64,000 nucleotides of DNA, from assembly GCA_032358255.1 (NCBI GenBank), contig JAULBX010025287.1, positions 1 to 64,000 of the forward strand, written 5' to 3'. The stretch comes from Heterotrichella gracilis. Lineage: Eukaryota; Sar; Xanthophyceae; Tribonematales; Xanthonemataceae. Below are positions 36,321 to 48,044 of this stretch, piece by piece (the stretch's first letter is position 1; each line of letters begins with the position of its first letter). Under the pieces are notes generated by a model, which searched no databases, was not told where the DNA came from, and saw only the letters and a program-made list of their open reading frames with translations. A program made the translations under genes and the position numbers.

Positions 36321-37667
36321 AGCAGGCAGTGAGCTGGCCAAGCACAAAGCGAGTGTGGGCGGTGGGAGAGGGGAGGGGTGTGGGGGAGGTGACTACCATT
36401 GTGTTGCAGGTGGCAACAGGATCTATAGCAGGGTTTGGGTGGTTGGGGTAATGTGCTGTTCACTTGAATGCCGTTTGGATATCAACGCGCACGTATCAGA
36501 GAGTTGAGTTGCCCCTTGCTTGGTGTACCAGCCTGGTGATGACCCTACTAGGGTTGTTAATAACAAGAGTGGCAAAGTATCCAGCATTGGTACCTCCTAT
36601 ACCGTCCCAGGGAGTACTTAATGCTTTAACCATGCTGTAATACACTGTAAGTTCCCAATATTCGACAGGGCCACCCAACAAAAGGCGAGATTCTTTGCCA
36701 AAGTGGGTCCCATGAGGTTCCAGCTTGCAAGTCTAGGTGTAAGCAAGTTGGCACATAGTGCACTACCGTATAGTGCTCCCCGCCAAATCCACAGGGCTCC
36801 ACCTTACACGTCTAGGTGCGCTTGTTGCCGTGTTCGCCTCTGCAGGTGAAATGCCAAACCACTGCTTTGTACGCATGCAGGCATGCGTCCGATATTTGGT
36901 TGGGGGTTTGATCTATTGAAATGTACCAACGCCACTGATACGCGGTACCCCACGGTTTCACCTCACGAAATAAGCACCTCTGCATGAACCCACCACACGA
37001 AACAGTGCGGGTTGCCAGGCGACGAGACAATTTCCCTCAGCTCAGTTGGTGCAGTTGCCAGTCAGGTGTGGGCGGGATACGCCTCGTGGTATCACCCCGT
37101 TGACACCCATATCTACACACATAGCATGCACAGTAGGACGCCGCATCGTCACCGAAAACTTCTGCCAACAACGTGCTGTCTGCTTTGCACAACAAGTTTG
37201 CACACCGTTTTTGGTGGGCTACAGCAGCCCGCACGTGTGTGCATGTGCGACGATTCGCGTCCCGCGCTCGTTTGCAAAAGGATCCCTCTGGATTTCATTT
37301 TCCCCACGTCACGATTCACGGGACGTCAGGTGCCCCGCGCATTGAGACGATCCAATGGCGGGTTAACCAGGCTGTGCGGTGACTTGGCGTCAAAATGGCA
37401 GCGGACCGGTACCTTTTTGGTACGTACTGTCTACTTGGCGCAAGATCAAGGGCGTACCAGGCCAGGCTCTAGGCGGCGACGGCGGTGGGACGCCTAGGCG
37501 ATCATCACTGCAAGCTTGGATTGGTTTCAATGATTATTTTAGATTGCCTCCAATCAACATCAATGATTAGGCAATCACATCGCGTAAGGGCGCAAACATA
37601 TAATTACGGATCATTAGTCATGGCATCGACTTGAGGACCCGAAATTGCAGCGTTGCACGCTGAGTGT
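36321..37667. other. Intergenic region, no gene recognised
   Basis: This lies between the methyltransferase and the tRNA. Open frames such as 37012-37497 (+) have no motif I know. Two imperfect copies of a CTTGCAAGTCTAGGTG-like element occur near 36724 and 36803. Confidence 0.45.
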
Positions 37668-37739
37668 GGCCGCGTAGGGTAGTGGTGATCCCCCTGGACT
37701 TTGAATCCAGTAACGTGAGTTCGAATCTCGCCGTGGCCT
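37668..37739 (+). tRNA. trnQ-UUG: tRNA-Gln (anticodon UUG)
   Basis: The 72 nt fold as a cloverleaf. The acceptor pairs GGCCGCG with CGTGGCC (one G-U). The D arm is TAGGGTAGTGGTGATCCC. The anticodon arm is CTGGA-CTTTGAA-TCCAG with anticodon TTG. The T arm is GTGAG-TTCGAAT-CTCGC. The anticodon arm matches eukaryotic tRNA-Gln. No intron is present. Confidence 0.93.
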
Positions 37740-37749
37740 TTAGAGTTCA

Positions 37750-37756
37750 TTTTTTT
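37750..37756 (+). terminator. RNA polymerase III T-run terminator
   Basis: Seven T residues begin 11 nt after the tRNA-Gln discriminator base, the usual form and distance for Pol III termination. Confidence 0.8.
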
Positions 37757-38253
37757 CTTTTGCCCCATCCCAATGCCCCAGTGCCCCAAGCCTGCTGTGT
37801 GCTACAACCTAATAGCTTTTCAGCTTGGTAATATTTTTTTAGCTTCTTTTCCCTCCTTTGTGTGTCCCAAAATTTGGAATGTGGACTGGAGGGTTCCCAA
37901 GCCATACATAGGGATTATTTTCGCCATTCCTTGCACAATCGCCAAAGTGAACTCTTGATCAGATCTTTGCTTCACTTTCTAAACAAGCCGTTGTAAGTGT
38001 GCTGTAGGTTTCCATATGCGTGGTATATATTTTGTCCACAAGCAGGGTAACCCCTGGCAAACATACTTCCAATGCAACACCAGATTTCCTTTTACGTTTG
38101 AAGTCACTTCCTGCCCATCATTTCCTGGGCAGAAAAACAAGCCTTGCAAGCTAAGCCACGCCTGTGGAAGGCGCTCAACCGGCAAGGATGCACCGCACGC
38201 TGCGGCAGCTACGCCATGCCATGCCAGTAATTAATATTTACAAGCATGCCATG
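37757..38253. other. Intergenic, 3' flank of WASHC4
   Basis: No gene was recognised. It should contain the WASHC4 3' untranslated region on the minus strand. Confidence 0.5.
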
Positions 38254-41200
38254 CTATGCCATGCTTGTGAAGAAGGCGCGGCACCCACTCAGGCTGAGCT
38301 CCAGCAGCTCAAACTCAGCCCTGTAGCTCGCCACGCGGTCCAACATCAGCTTCACGCCCTCCCCGTCCACTCCACCGCCATCACCACCTGGCGCCCTCCC
38401 ACCCGGTGCCAGGTGCTTGAACATGCCTGCCAGGGAGAACCCCCCCTGCCCCGCAGCTGCAGCCGCCCTCAGCTGCTCCTCCTCCTGTTGGTAGTGGGCA
38501 GCTAGAGAGTCGAACCACTTCAAAGAGTCAAAATCGAGCTCCTGGTCCAGCGCCTGCAGGGTAAACAAACTTAAGAAGTAAGAAAACGCCCACAGGCGAA
38601 ATTTGTTGGTTAATTTATTTGCATTATTAATTGCCTACTCGGCATCTGCAGGGTATAACTTGGTATATGAGATACATGAGCCCAGGCGGTGTCGTCCCCA
38701 CAACACATGTTCCATCGCCCCTCCCCCCCCCCCCCCCCCCACCCACACACTACACCCGCACGCACCTTGAGCACCAGCGCCAGCCCCAGGCTGAGCCCAT
38801 CCTCGGTGAACCCCGCCGCTGCCCCGCTCTCCCTGCTGCGCCTGGCCAGCTGCTCCTTGGCAAGCAGCTGGCGGTCCACGTGGGCGGTGGTGAGGGCAGG
38901 CAGGGCCAGGTACAGCAGCTGCAGGTGGTCGGGAAGAGGGGAGGGCAGGTCGGAGCGGCAGGCGTGGAGGAGCAGGAGCAGGCTGTCGGCACCTGCGGGT
39001 GGGGGGCGGGGGGGATTGGAAGGCTGTGTGGGGGTATGGGGTGTGGGTGCTGTGGTACGGCCTCCTGAACTGTGCAGGGCTGTGTACAACAGGAGCCTGC
39101 TGCACGCCTGTCACCACACTGCTACCATATGAGCAGGCTGGATGGCTGACCAGGGCTACATACCCCAACAGCTCCACCTGGGACACGCACCGTCAACATA
39201 TTTACAACCAAAACACACTCCATTAGCACCCATGGCACGCCATGGAAGGCCCATCAATGGAATACCCCGCCATCAACAGCAATCCTGCGCAATGGCCAGC
39301 GCATAACGTTCACACATGGCAACCCAATGCGATGGGGCACATGCCCGTCCACTCCGCCATCCCACCTGCCACTGCATGTGTCTGCAGTGTGTTGATGACG
39401 TCATCCAGGTTGTGCGCAGCGCTGCTGCTGGCCTCCCCCCTTGGCTCTGAAACCACCCCCAGCCCCTCCTCAGCCGCCGGCACAAACTGCATGGCCTGCC
39501 CTGAGAACCGCATGCCGCCGTGGCGCACCAGGCGGGCCAACCCAAGGGCGTTGCCCATCTCTGCGCACAGGGCATCCTTGGTTAAAACCCTAAACACTAA
39601 ATCCTAAAAGCTAAAGCCAAAGCCCAAAGCCCAAAATCCTGAACCCCATCACTGCGCATAGGGCATATTTCAATGGATACTGTTCCCTATATTGCCTCTC
39701 TTAATGAACCACAGGGGGAGCCATCACTGCCATTGCTGGTAGGCCATTCCGCATACATTGCCACTGCGAGCATCGCTGTCAAAGACAACGTGTGGAGTGG
39801 GCAGTCGCCAGAATCCATGTGCTGCTGTTACAGGGTTTGAAGGGGTTGGTTTTGAGGCCCAAGGTGCACGCACAGGGCAGCGTTTGTTCTCCGATCCCCA
39901 TCTGAACCCCACCCGCCCCCACCTGTGATGAACTCCCCCAGTACATCAAAGTAGGTTTGCCCCCTTGAGGTCACCCCCAGCTTGGCCACGTCAGCCACCA
40001 GCTGCTGCGCCGCAGCTAAGGGGTACCTCCCCTGCAGCTGGTCCTTGTTTTCCTTGAAATAGCGTGCCTCCCTGAGCAGGCGCGCGCGGATGTGGTCATC
40101 CATCAGAAGCTGCAAGGGGTGAAAGGAGGGTGAGGGGGGCTGAGGGGGGTCGAGGGGGGAAGGTGACATGCCATGCAGCTGCCAGGATATGGCGGGTTGT
40201 GTGTGGGGCCTGTACCACCATCTGGAACTTTCCCACCATGTCTCCACTAATGGTTGAAGAGGGTTCTCAATTCTCAATCTTACCCTGCACGTCAGTAGGC
40301 TCACGTGCCTCAACAAAAACTTTGTCACCACCGATGTTTGATTGAGTGGTCAGGGTTTAGGGCTATCAATAAGGGTTTTCAATCAATTAGTATGCTCACC
40401 TGCACCACCACCTGGAACTTTGCCACCACATACTTGCGCACCGCGTCCTGCGCCGCCTTCACCACGCCCAGCCCCGCCAGCTGGATGGAACCCGCCACGT
40501 GGCGCATGCACAGGCTGCTGATGTGGCGCACGTCACGCGCTGCGGACAGGCGCTCAATGAAGAACTGCACACACACGAGGGTCACATGTGGGCAACACAT
40601 GGCCTCTGTGGAGTGTACCAAAACTGCTGTACATGTGTCGTTGTGTGGCATGGCCACATACGGGTGCAGCACGTGGGGCATGGGGGCACATGTGCAGGGC
40701 AGGGGAAAATGCACAAAGCCGCAGCAACCCCAGATACACAAGCCCACCATGGCTTCAGGTTCGTTCACACCCATCCACCGCCATATCGCCATTACATGAG
40801 GCACCAGATATGTACAAATAAAAAACCCATCCATCTACACGGGTGCCACACCGTCCCCCCCCCCCCCCCTCAACCCCCGTGCCTTTCCCCCCACCCACAC
40901 ACCTGCATGTCCACGTTGTATGAGTAAGTGGAGCAGAACACAGGTAGGTCTTCAAGGATGTCAGAAAGAGCCAAATCTGCGGAAACCAAATCACACGTTG
41001 GTGGGGGGGTAGCGGCCCACACAGCACAGGATGTATACCAAGAACCTTCAAAAGCAGGTGCCCCCCACACCCCCTCTGCCCCCATGCAGGCCCCGCTCCC
41101 CCGGCGGCCATGCCCGCACGCGCGGACTCAATGGCAGAGGCACCATATGTGGGCAGTAGTGGGCACCACATGACTGGCTACATGCCCCACCCCACACCCC

Positions 41201-44200
41201 ACACAATGTCCAACTACTTCCCCACCACCAAATCACACGAAGTTCCCTCCTCCTTTGCCCTCCACTCACCCTGCTCCAGCGCCTTGCCCGGCAGCTGCGG
41301 CTCCCGCACCTTGAGCCCATACCTGGACCCTGCCAGTGCGCACAGCTCGCCGTAGGTGCGCCAGTCGTGGGGGGCAAGCGCTGTGTGGCTGTGGAAGGAT
41401 GCGCTCAGGTGGTCACACACGTGCTGCCTGGATGTATGGGATGTATGGGGGTTATGGGGAGGAGGGGGAGGGTGGCATTGTGGAGTGGGTGCCTTGCTCG
41501 CAGTGGCGGTGCTCCAGGAGGTTAATGCGGGTGGGTACAATCTACTATACGCATGATTGGGAAAAGTAGTTGTCCGTACATGCACCACTGAGACAATCCT
41601 AAACCCCAGACCCTGACCAAGATTTATTAGTGCATGCCATTCCATTGTCATCGCTTCGCGCTTAAACACGTCATTGACTTTGTATCCACTATGGAAGGCC
41701 ACCCCAGGCCCCTGTCCAACCCCCACCCCCCACCTGATGCTGATCACCGTGTCCACCACCCTCAGCGGCTCAAGCTCAAGGAAGCGCCCCAGGTCAGGCT
41801 GGTCGGCACCCCCCGGGATGACGGAGCGGGTGACGTGTGCCGCGTGGTGGCGCAGGCGCAGGTCTGTCTCTATGGCCAGGCACAGGGGTTTGAGGAGGGA
41901 GGTGTGCAGGGTGGAGAGCAGGTCGGACTGGTAGGCCTGGGGAAGAGAGGGGGAGGTTGCGGTGTGGTGCTGAGTGGGTTGATCGGTAAAACTACTGGAA
42001 GTTGTACCCGCCATCCCCTCCACATGTGCATCCTCGTGCTCCAGCTCTGTGTGCCTTTTGTGTGCAGCATGGTTTGTGGTGTGCTGCGGCTAATTACTAG
42101 CTATGGCTTGCAGTGCCCCACATACTCCTCAGGCACAGACTATGCAATCATCCCACTTTGACTAATACCCAATCAATTTGCTTCTCACACTGTACAATAA
42201 ACAAGGTGGCCACCTTTTACAATTGCAACATGACCATGCCACATCATCCCCGATTAAGTTATTACTGCAAAAGATAAGCAAAATAAGAGAAAAACCATTC
42301 TATTGGTATCTGGATAGTATGATAGAGAAGTTCTACTAGCATGAATTTATATTGTCCAAACAGCAACACCAAGGCTATGCCTCATCAGTGATGAGTCATC
42401 ACACACCTGTACCAGCGCAGCTGTGTCTCCACCCCCTGACAGCAGCACCCCGTGGGCCCCCGCAAATACGCCCAAAATGTGGCGCAATGCGGGCGCTGCC
42501 TGCGGCTTCTGCAGCGCCTCGGCCAGCACGGGGCCCAGCAGATCTTGGTAGAAATACAGGAAATCCAGGCAGCAGGCCTGCAGGGGGCACATTCCTCTTG
42601 CACTCAGGTCTGGCAATGCAATGCAGTGTACTTGGTAGCAGAGGGAGTCGCCGTTGGGGGTGGAGTCCCATAGGGCAGACACAGTTTCTTACACTGGTAT
42701 GCATGCCAATCAATTTTGTAATCTGTGGATGTCATGAGCATATTGCTGTGAACAGCTCGTGTTTTCAATGAGGCATGTAGGAGGCGGGATAAAGTGGGGA
42801 GCACGAAAGTGCGGTAAGCGGCACGACTGGTTGGCCACCATCTGCCACACTTGAAAGAGTGTCAGTTAAGCCTTGGCTCTAGGACTGGGCTGAGGCATAC
42901 CCAGACATGCTAACCTGGCTTCGAAGCTGGAAAGCAGATACTTACTTACTTACTTACTTATGTTGGAGGCGAGCGTTCTAGATCAACCCATACCACCATG
43001 CACTAGCCACTCAACTTTGAGGTGATTGTCACCCCTTGCCACCCCAGCCAAGAATGCTGGGTGACCTGCCGATTCCTGCCCTCTGTGGTTTCCTCCGTCC
43101 ACCCACCCACCTTGCGGATGTGCAGCTGCAGGTTAGCAAGGGTCTGCAGTGTGGCCAGCAGGTCTTGCAGGTAAGTGAGCTCATCAGGCGACACCTGGCA
43201 GGTGGCCTCAAGCCCATCCAATGACAGCGACAGGAGCACCTGCAAGGGGTATGTGGGGTGGTGAAGGGATGTGGCGAAGGGGGAGTACTATCATGGCGAC
43301 GCATGCTTGCACGCACACGCTCCCACGCCCTCTTCAAATGCTCCCTACTTTTATAAACCACATTGGAGGTCATTGTAACGCTTGATTCCTTGCTCAAGCA
43401 GGGAATTACACTACATTACATTTGTTGCGCGCCCAGGAAGGGATGCAACCACTGACAGCTCAAGCAGGAAATAACTAATAATTATAGCTTTTTACGCAAA
43501 ATTGATAAAGATTCTCCTCCTAAGTAAAACATGCCTGTCTCCCTACTCGCATGTTTTCCCCGCTCACCATGTGCGTGCACGAGGCAGGCCCCGCCCCCAT
43601 GCGTGCCCCCAACTCCAGCGCGGTGAGGCAGTCCTTGAGTGCGTCCCCCACCCGCCCCGCCCGCCCCCACATGGCCAGCCCCTTGGCCCCCCGTGCCTGC
43701 TGCAGGCGGTGGTGCAGGCTGAGGGACATGTGGGACAACTTGGCCTGGGGGAGGGGGGGAAGGGGGGAAGGCGGTTAGTGTGCGAGTGGTGGAGTGTGTT
43801 AATATTGAGTCCAGGAATGGTATTAATAAATAAATCAGGAATTTCTGGTGGTGGTGAAGGGGCAGAACGTGGGTGGGTGGGTGGGTGGTAGATTGAGGTT
43901 GCATTTGCTAGGACAGCTCGTGTGGTGGTATGTGTGTATGAGGAGCGAACGTGTGTGTGAGGCAGTGTCGGGGTTCAGTGTGTGTGTAACAGGGGGATAC
44001 GGCTACACTGTGCAACATGTGGGGTGGCATTTCCTGAAAGCCGGGGTGGCAGTGATGCATGCACCTACGAAATGAGGTACACCCCTCCCAGGTACTCAAG
44101 CTGGACCACAGACCACAGAGGCTGTGCATGCAGAGGCACGGCAAGCGCGCGCACCACCCGCATATGCCTGCTCTGAGCCGTTGCAACAATAGTGCAGCTG

Positions 44201-47200
44201 CGGTCAGTTTTGTTCACTCACCTCAATTAGGCCCTTTGTGTGTGTCACCAAATGCGGCAGGATTTCCGCAATGGCCACCTGGTGCCGCTCGAATGCCTGC
44301 GCGATGCACTGTACCAGGCACAGGCTGTATACCAGCGCGGCGAGGCCCTGGCGCCTGATGGGGACCGCTTGGGAGGTGTGGAGGGAGATGACCTGTGGAA
44401 ATTCCAACCTAAGTGTGAGCAGATCTGAAGATTGCCAGAGTTCTTGCCAGATTAGAGCCTGCTGCGGTTTGAATGATTCATGTACATCCCAAGACAAACA
44501 GTTCCCAATCTTGACGGCATTCAAGCACGTGCAGCACCCGTCCTGTCTGCAACAAAAATGAAAAGACCAGCTCCCCACTACAGCCAAACCAGCCCCCACC
44601 TGGAAGCATTTCCTCCCCAGGTGATTCGCCATCTTCACCCCCTTGATGAGCGCCACCCCCCCCTGGCTCAGGCTCAGCAGCTCGTGCGCCTGGCCCCCGC
44701 CCCGGCCCAGCATGCGCTCCATCTCCATCTCCCAGGCCGCGTGCTGCAGCGCCACCTGGCCCTGCTCAGCTGCCATGTCGGTCATCAGGCGGTCCAGGAA
44801 GGTGAGCTTGTGGGCGGTGGCCTGGGTAGAGTATAAAAAAATCAACAAAAACACGCAAGTACAGCAGTGAAAAAATCACGGTGGGAAAATGCTTACGTAT
44901 TGGACGTATTCAATACCGTAGTGGATTTAGCAAAAATTCCACAAACCTCCCAACAATCTGATTGGAAACAATATCGGCCTGAGTTTTTGCTCATCAATTT
45001 ATTAACTAATAGATATGAATACTTTTAATGTAAAGTTTTATTTCTCAACCTGTTCCATTGGATGATGGAAAGCAAGCACATGCGGATGACCCCCCACCTG
45101 GCGGATGTACTCCCGAGGAAGCTGCGCCACCGCCGCGGAAGGCAGATTCTGATACAGGAGCGTGGCGGGGCTGACCGCGGCATCCCCATGCACATGCACC
45201 AGCGGCGCAAGGAGGTGCAGGTCGATGAATGACCGCAGCAGCTTTCGATCACATGCCGCATGCACCATCCATGCATAGGCAATGAACAAGCCAATGAGGC
45301 CCAGGAGGGAGTCGCTGTCTGTGGGGTGCTCGGCAGGGGTGTGGATGCGGGCGGTGAGGGTGGTGAGGTCCGCCCTGGAAGGCGAGAGGGGCGCCGTTAA
45401 GGGTTGCATGCGGGTGTGGTACGTGCACCATGTGGGAGGGAAGCGATGCGGGACATTGTGGGGGTCATGTGCACCCGGGGAGGGTGCATGTGGGTGCAAT
45501 TGATGCAAGAGGGTGCACATGAATGCGGCATGGACATGATGTTGGGTGCACATGTGGGTGGCTGTCAGCCAGTGACAAGGACTGCATGGGGTTTTGGTTA
45601 AAGGATGCTTGTCGCACGGCAACACAGCTATAGCACAGCTGCATTACAATGCAGATAACCACCACTTTAAGTCGCTTATCACGTCCGCGTCCTTTCAACC
45701 ATTGCCCCCGCCCCCCTCGTTCCCTACCTGATTATCCCAGCCGCCACCCCCAGGAACCTCCTTGACGCACACAGCTCCACCACCTCACCCCCCGCCAGGT
45801 GGCAGTCTATGAATCGCCTGAACACACCAGACTGCTGCAGCTCCGCCTCCAGCTGAGTCAGCAGCGCGTCCAGGCGTGCTGTGGTCTCGACACCTGGCGC
45901 CAGGCTCCGGGAGCTGGCGGTCTGCAGCAGCCTGTGGGGTGGGGCACAACAGGCACTGGTCAGGGTGTAGTGTTTAGATTGTAGGGTGAATCATACCCAT
46001 CATGGCCATGGCTAAATACACCCTTGACGACAACAAGTTGCCTTGTTTCCTGCTTTCGGTGTGGTCTGCTCCATGGTGAAGCAATCACCAGCCCTTGCCT
46101 ACCCTACAGCTGCAAAGATCCCCGCACTCGTGACCACTTGGTTTAGGTATAAAATATAGATACCTCAGCCTATTTAAAAAGTCTGAAATGACGATATCCA
46201 ATATTTCCCTTGGCGCCCGCTTACACGCACCACGGCTAAAAACGCCCCCACCAGCCCCAACCCCAGCCCGCGCACCGCTTGTACGCAGCCAGCGCCGACC
46301 CAAAGCTGCCGCTGCGCGCGATTGCCGCCTCCAACTTTACCATCACCCCCAGTGCCCCCCCCAGCGCCCTGAAGCTGGACTTCATGCTCTCCCCCTGGAG
46401 CACCGTGTTCTTTCGGTTCTGCTCCGCGCACAGCGACCCCAGCTGGCACAGCAGGTTGTGCGCCAGGTCGTGGAGGTAGGCCACCATCGACAGGAGGTCA
46501 CGCAGCTGGGGCAGGGCCTGTGGTGGGGATGAAAGGTCAGGGCCCCGAAAAATAGAAAAGGCAAGGGCTGGCACATTCTGCATTACCCGTGCCACCAAAT
46601 GCCATATTTTGGCGAGGGGGAGGGGGCATTGGAAAGTTGGGGAGAGGTCAATTGGCGTCCCGCTGGGTGCCAAGTCAGCTATGCAGTGCACATGGTGCCA
46701 CCAGGTATAGCCTGCACCCCACCCTCGCCAAGGGCGACCTGGTGTGGACCCACCTGCGCCATGGCCAAGCACAGCGCACCCTCCCTGTCGCCCCAGCCAC
46801 CGCCCGGCGCACCCTCCCCAAACCCGGCAAACAGCCCATAGAACGTGTCAGCCTGCAAGGGGTGGAACAAGCTGTCAGAATATAAAGGAAAACCCTTGGT
46901 GCTGCGATTGAAGGGGTACTGTGTTAACCCTAGGGTTTAAGGTGCAAACACAGCATGAGAAGCCACCAGTGCCCAGTTGAGGGCCATGCACAGGCACATC
47001 ATGCCGGGTGAGGAGGCGCCTGTCAGGCCTACTTTGGCTGTATTGCTCCATGGAGTGCAGATGGCTATGCAGCCTGCAAGACACCCCATTTCTTGGCACA
47101 GGCACGCACGTGTGCTGCACCCCCCCGCAGCAATGAACGCCCCGTATGTTTGCCCTGCCAATGACCCCACCTTCCGCTGCAGTTGCAGCACCTCCAGGTT

Positions 47201-47677
47201 GAGGTGAGCGCACACAAGGGTCAGCTTGCGGAAGGCCAGGTTGGTGGTGCTGTAGGTGCGCAGCAAGGGGTACACAACCGGAGGCTGGCACGTGACCTGT
47301 GGGAATGTAATAGTGAAGGGGACGTCTGTGATGGGCTGAACGTGTTTCATCCCGAGCAGAGAGGTCATGACAATGCCACACCTGGGGACACCACAATGCA
47401 TGCATATGCATATGAATGCATGGATTGGCTCTTGGTATGTCACAATCTTGCAAAGAGTTACATAATGCAACAGTTTCAAGTACTGTACTGGGTCCTGTAC
47501 CTTGACACAGCCGCTGGTGCTGGCGCTGAGGTCATCTGGGGCACCGTGCGGTTGGCACTGCCTCTGGAGTTGGTTGGACTTGGTGATCCACTGGTCCACC
47601 TCTCGCCGCAACCGCTCAAACTGCTCCTCAGACGCCACGGTAGGGTCGTCCATGGGGGTCACATGTGTTTGCAACAT
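38254..47677 (-). CDS. WASHC4: WASH complex subunit 4 (SWIP)
   Basis: SWIP is a core subunit of the pentameric WASH complex that activates Arp2/3 on endosomes. About 19 minus-strand exons follow family order: 47501-47677, 47121-47296, 46754-46852, 46276-46517, 45728-45931, 45098-45374, 44600-44821, 44222-44392, 43568-43744, 43111-43239, 42407-42577, 41734-41936, 41270-41427, 40903-40976, 40400-40564, 39923-40109, 39366-39560, 38766-38992 and 38254-38553 (stop 38254-38256). Diagnostic runs: HDWRTYGELCALAGSRYGL, REPQLPGKALEQG, FFIERLS, MDDHIRARLLREARYFKENK, EMGNALGLARLVRHGGMRF, GFTEDGLSLGLALVLK and SLKWFDSLAAHYQQE. These match human WASHC4 segments such as EIGNAMGYVRMIRSGG and AFTDDGFAMGVAYILK. 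The second exon ends in a run of seven C and its phase does not quite meet the third, so that boundary or the homopolymer length is uncertain. The first ATG (47677) gives a shorter N terminus than the human protein. Confidence 0.9.
38723..38740 (-). repeat. 18-base C run (G run in the WASHC4 transcript)
   Basis: Eighteen consecutive C on the plus strand lie about 25 nt downstream of a WASHC4 5' splice site (donor at 38765). A similar 15-base run lies at 40855-40869, about 33 nt after the donor at 40902. Confidence 0.9.
39585..39650. repeat. Degenerate telomere-like array in WASHC4 intron
   Basis: AAACCCTAAACACTAAATCC is followed by drifted CTAAAGC/CCAAAGC units, as expected of a decayed CCCTAAA repeat. 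It lies just upstream of the acceptor of the exon starting at 39560 on the minus strand. Confidence 0.65.
42941..42960 (+). repeat. (CTTA)5 microsatellite
   Basis: Five perfect CTTA units lie in a WASHC4 intron. The sequence just before it (42880-42940) has no recognised origin. Confidence 0.85.
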
Positions 47678-48044
47678 GCATGCATGCGAAGCATGCGATT
47701 ATATTCAAATGGTGGGCGATCCCTGCCGATGCCGGTGCACCCACATCACGGGGCGTTTGGCAGCGAAAAGCCTGGCTAACACCTTCACCACTGTAACCAG
47801 GCCTGCCTGCTAAATTGGCACATCAATACTGGGAGCACTTTTCTCAGCCCCAAACCCACGATCTCACCCACCCACTGCTCACTCCATTGCCTGGCACCAG
47901 CAGGGCACCCAATCTTGCGGTCATCTGCAACAGAACCTAGCGATACCTAGCCGCACAAGCACGCCGACAAATATCCCACCCAGCAACCAATCCGTTCCCT
48001 TTCCAACCCCACCTTCGCATCGATCAACACCACAGGTCGACAAG
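47678..48044. promoter_or_regulatory. Divergent promoter region between WASHC4 and PGK
   Basis: These 367 bp separate the WASHC4 ATG (minus) from the PGK ATG (plus). No TATA box was identified with confidence. Both promoters and both 5' untranslated regions must fit here unless upstream non-coding exons exist. Confidence 0.55.

Noticed and set aside
42868-42960. Possible SINE-like unit ending in (CTTA)5
   Set aside because: Only the simple-repeat tail is clear; no convincing A and B boxes, no target-site duplication and no second copy in the window.
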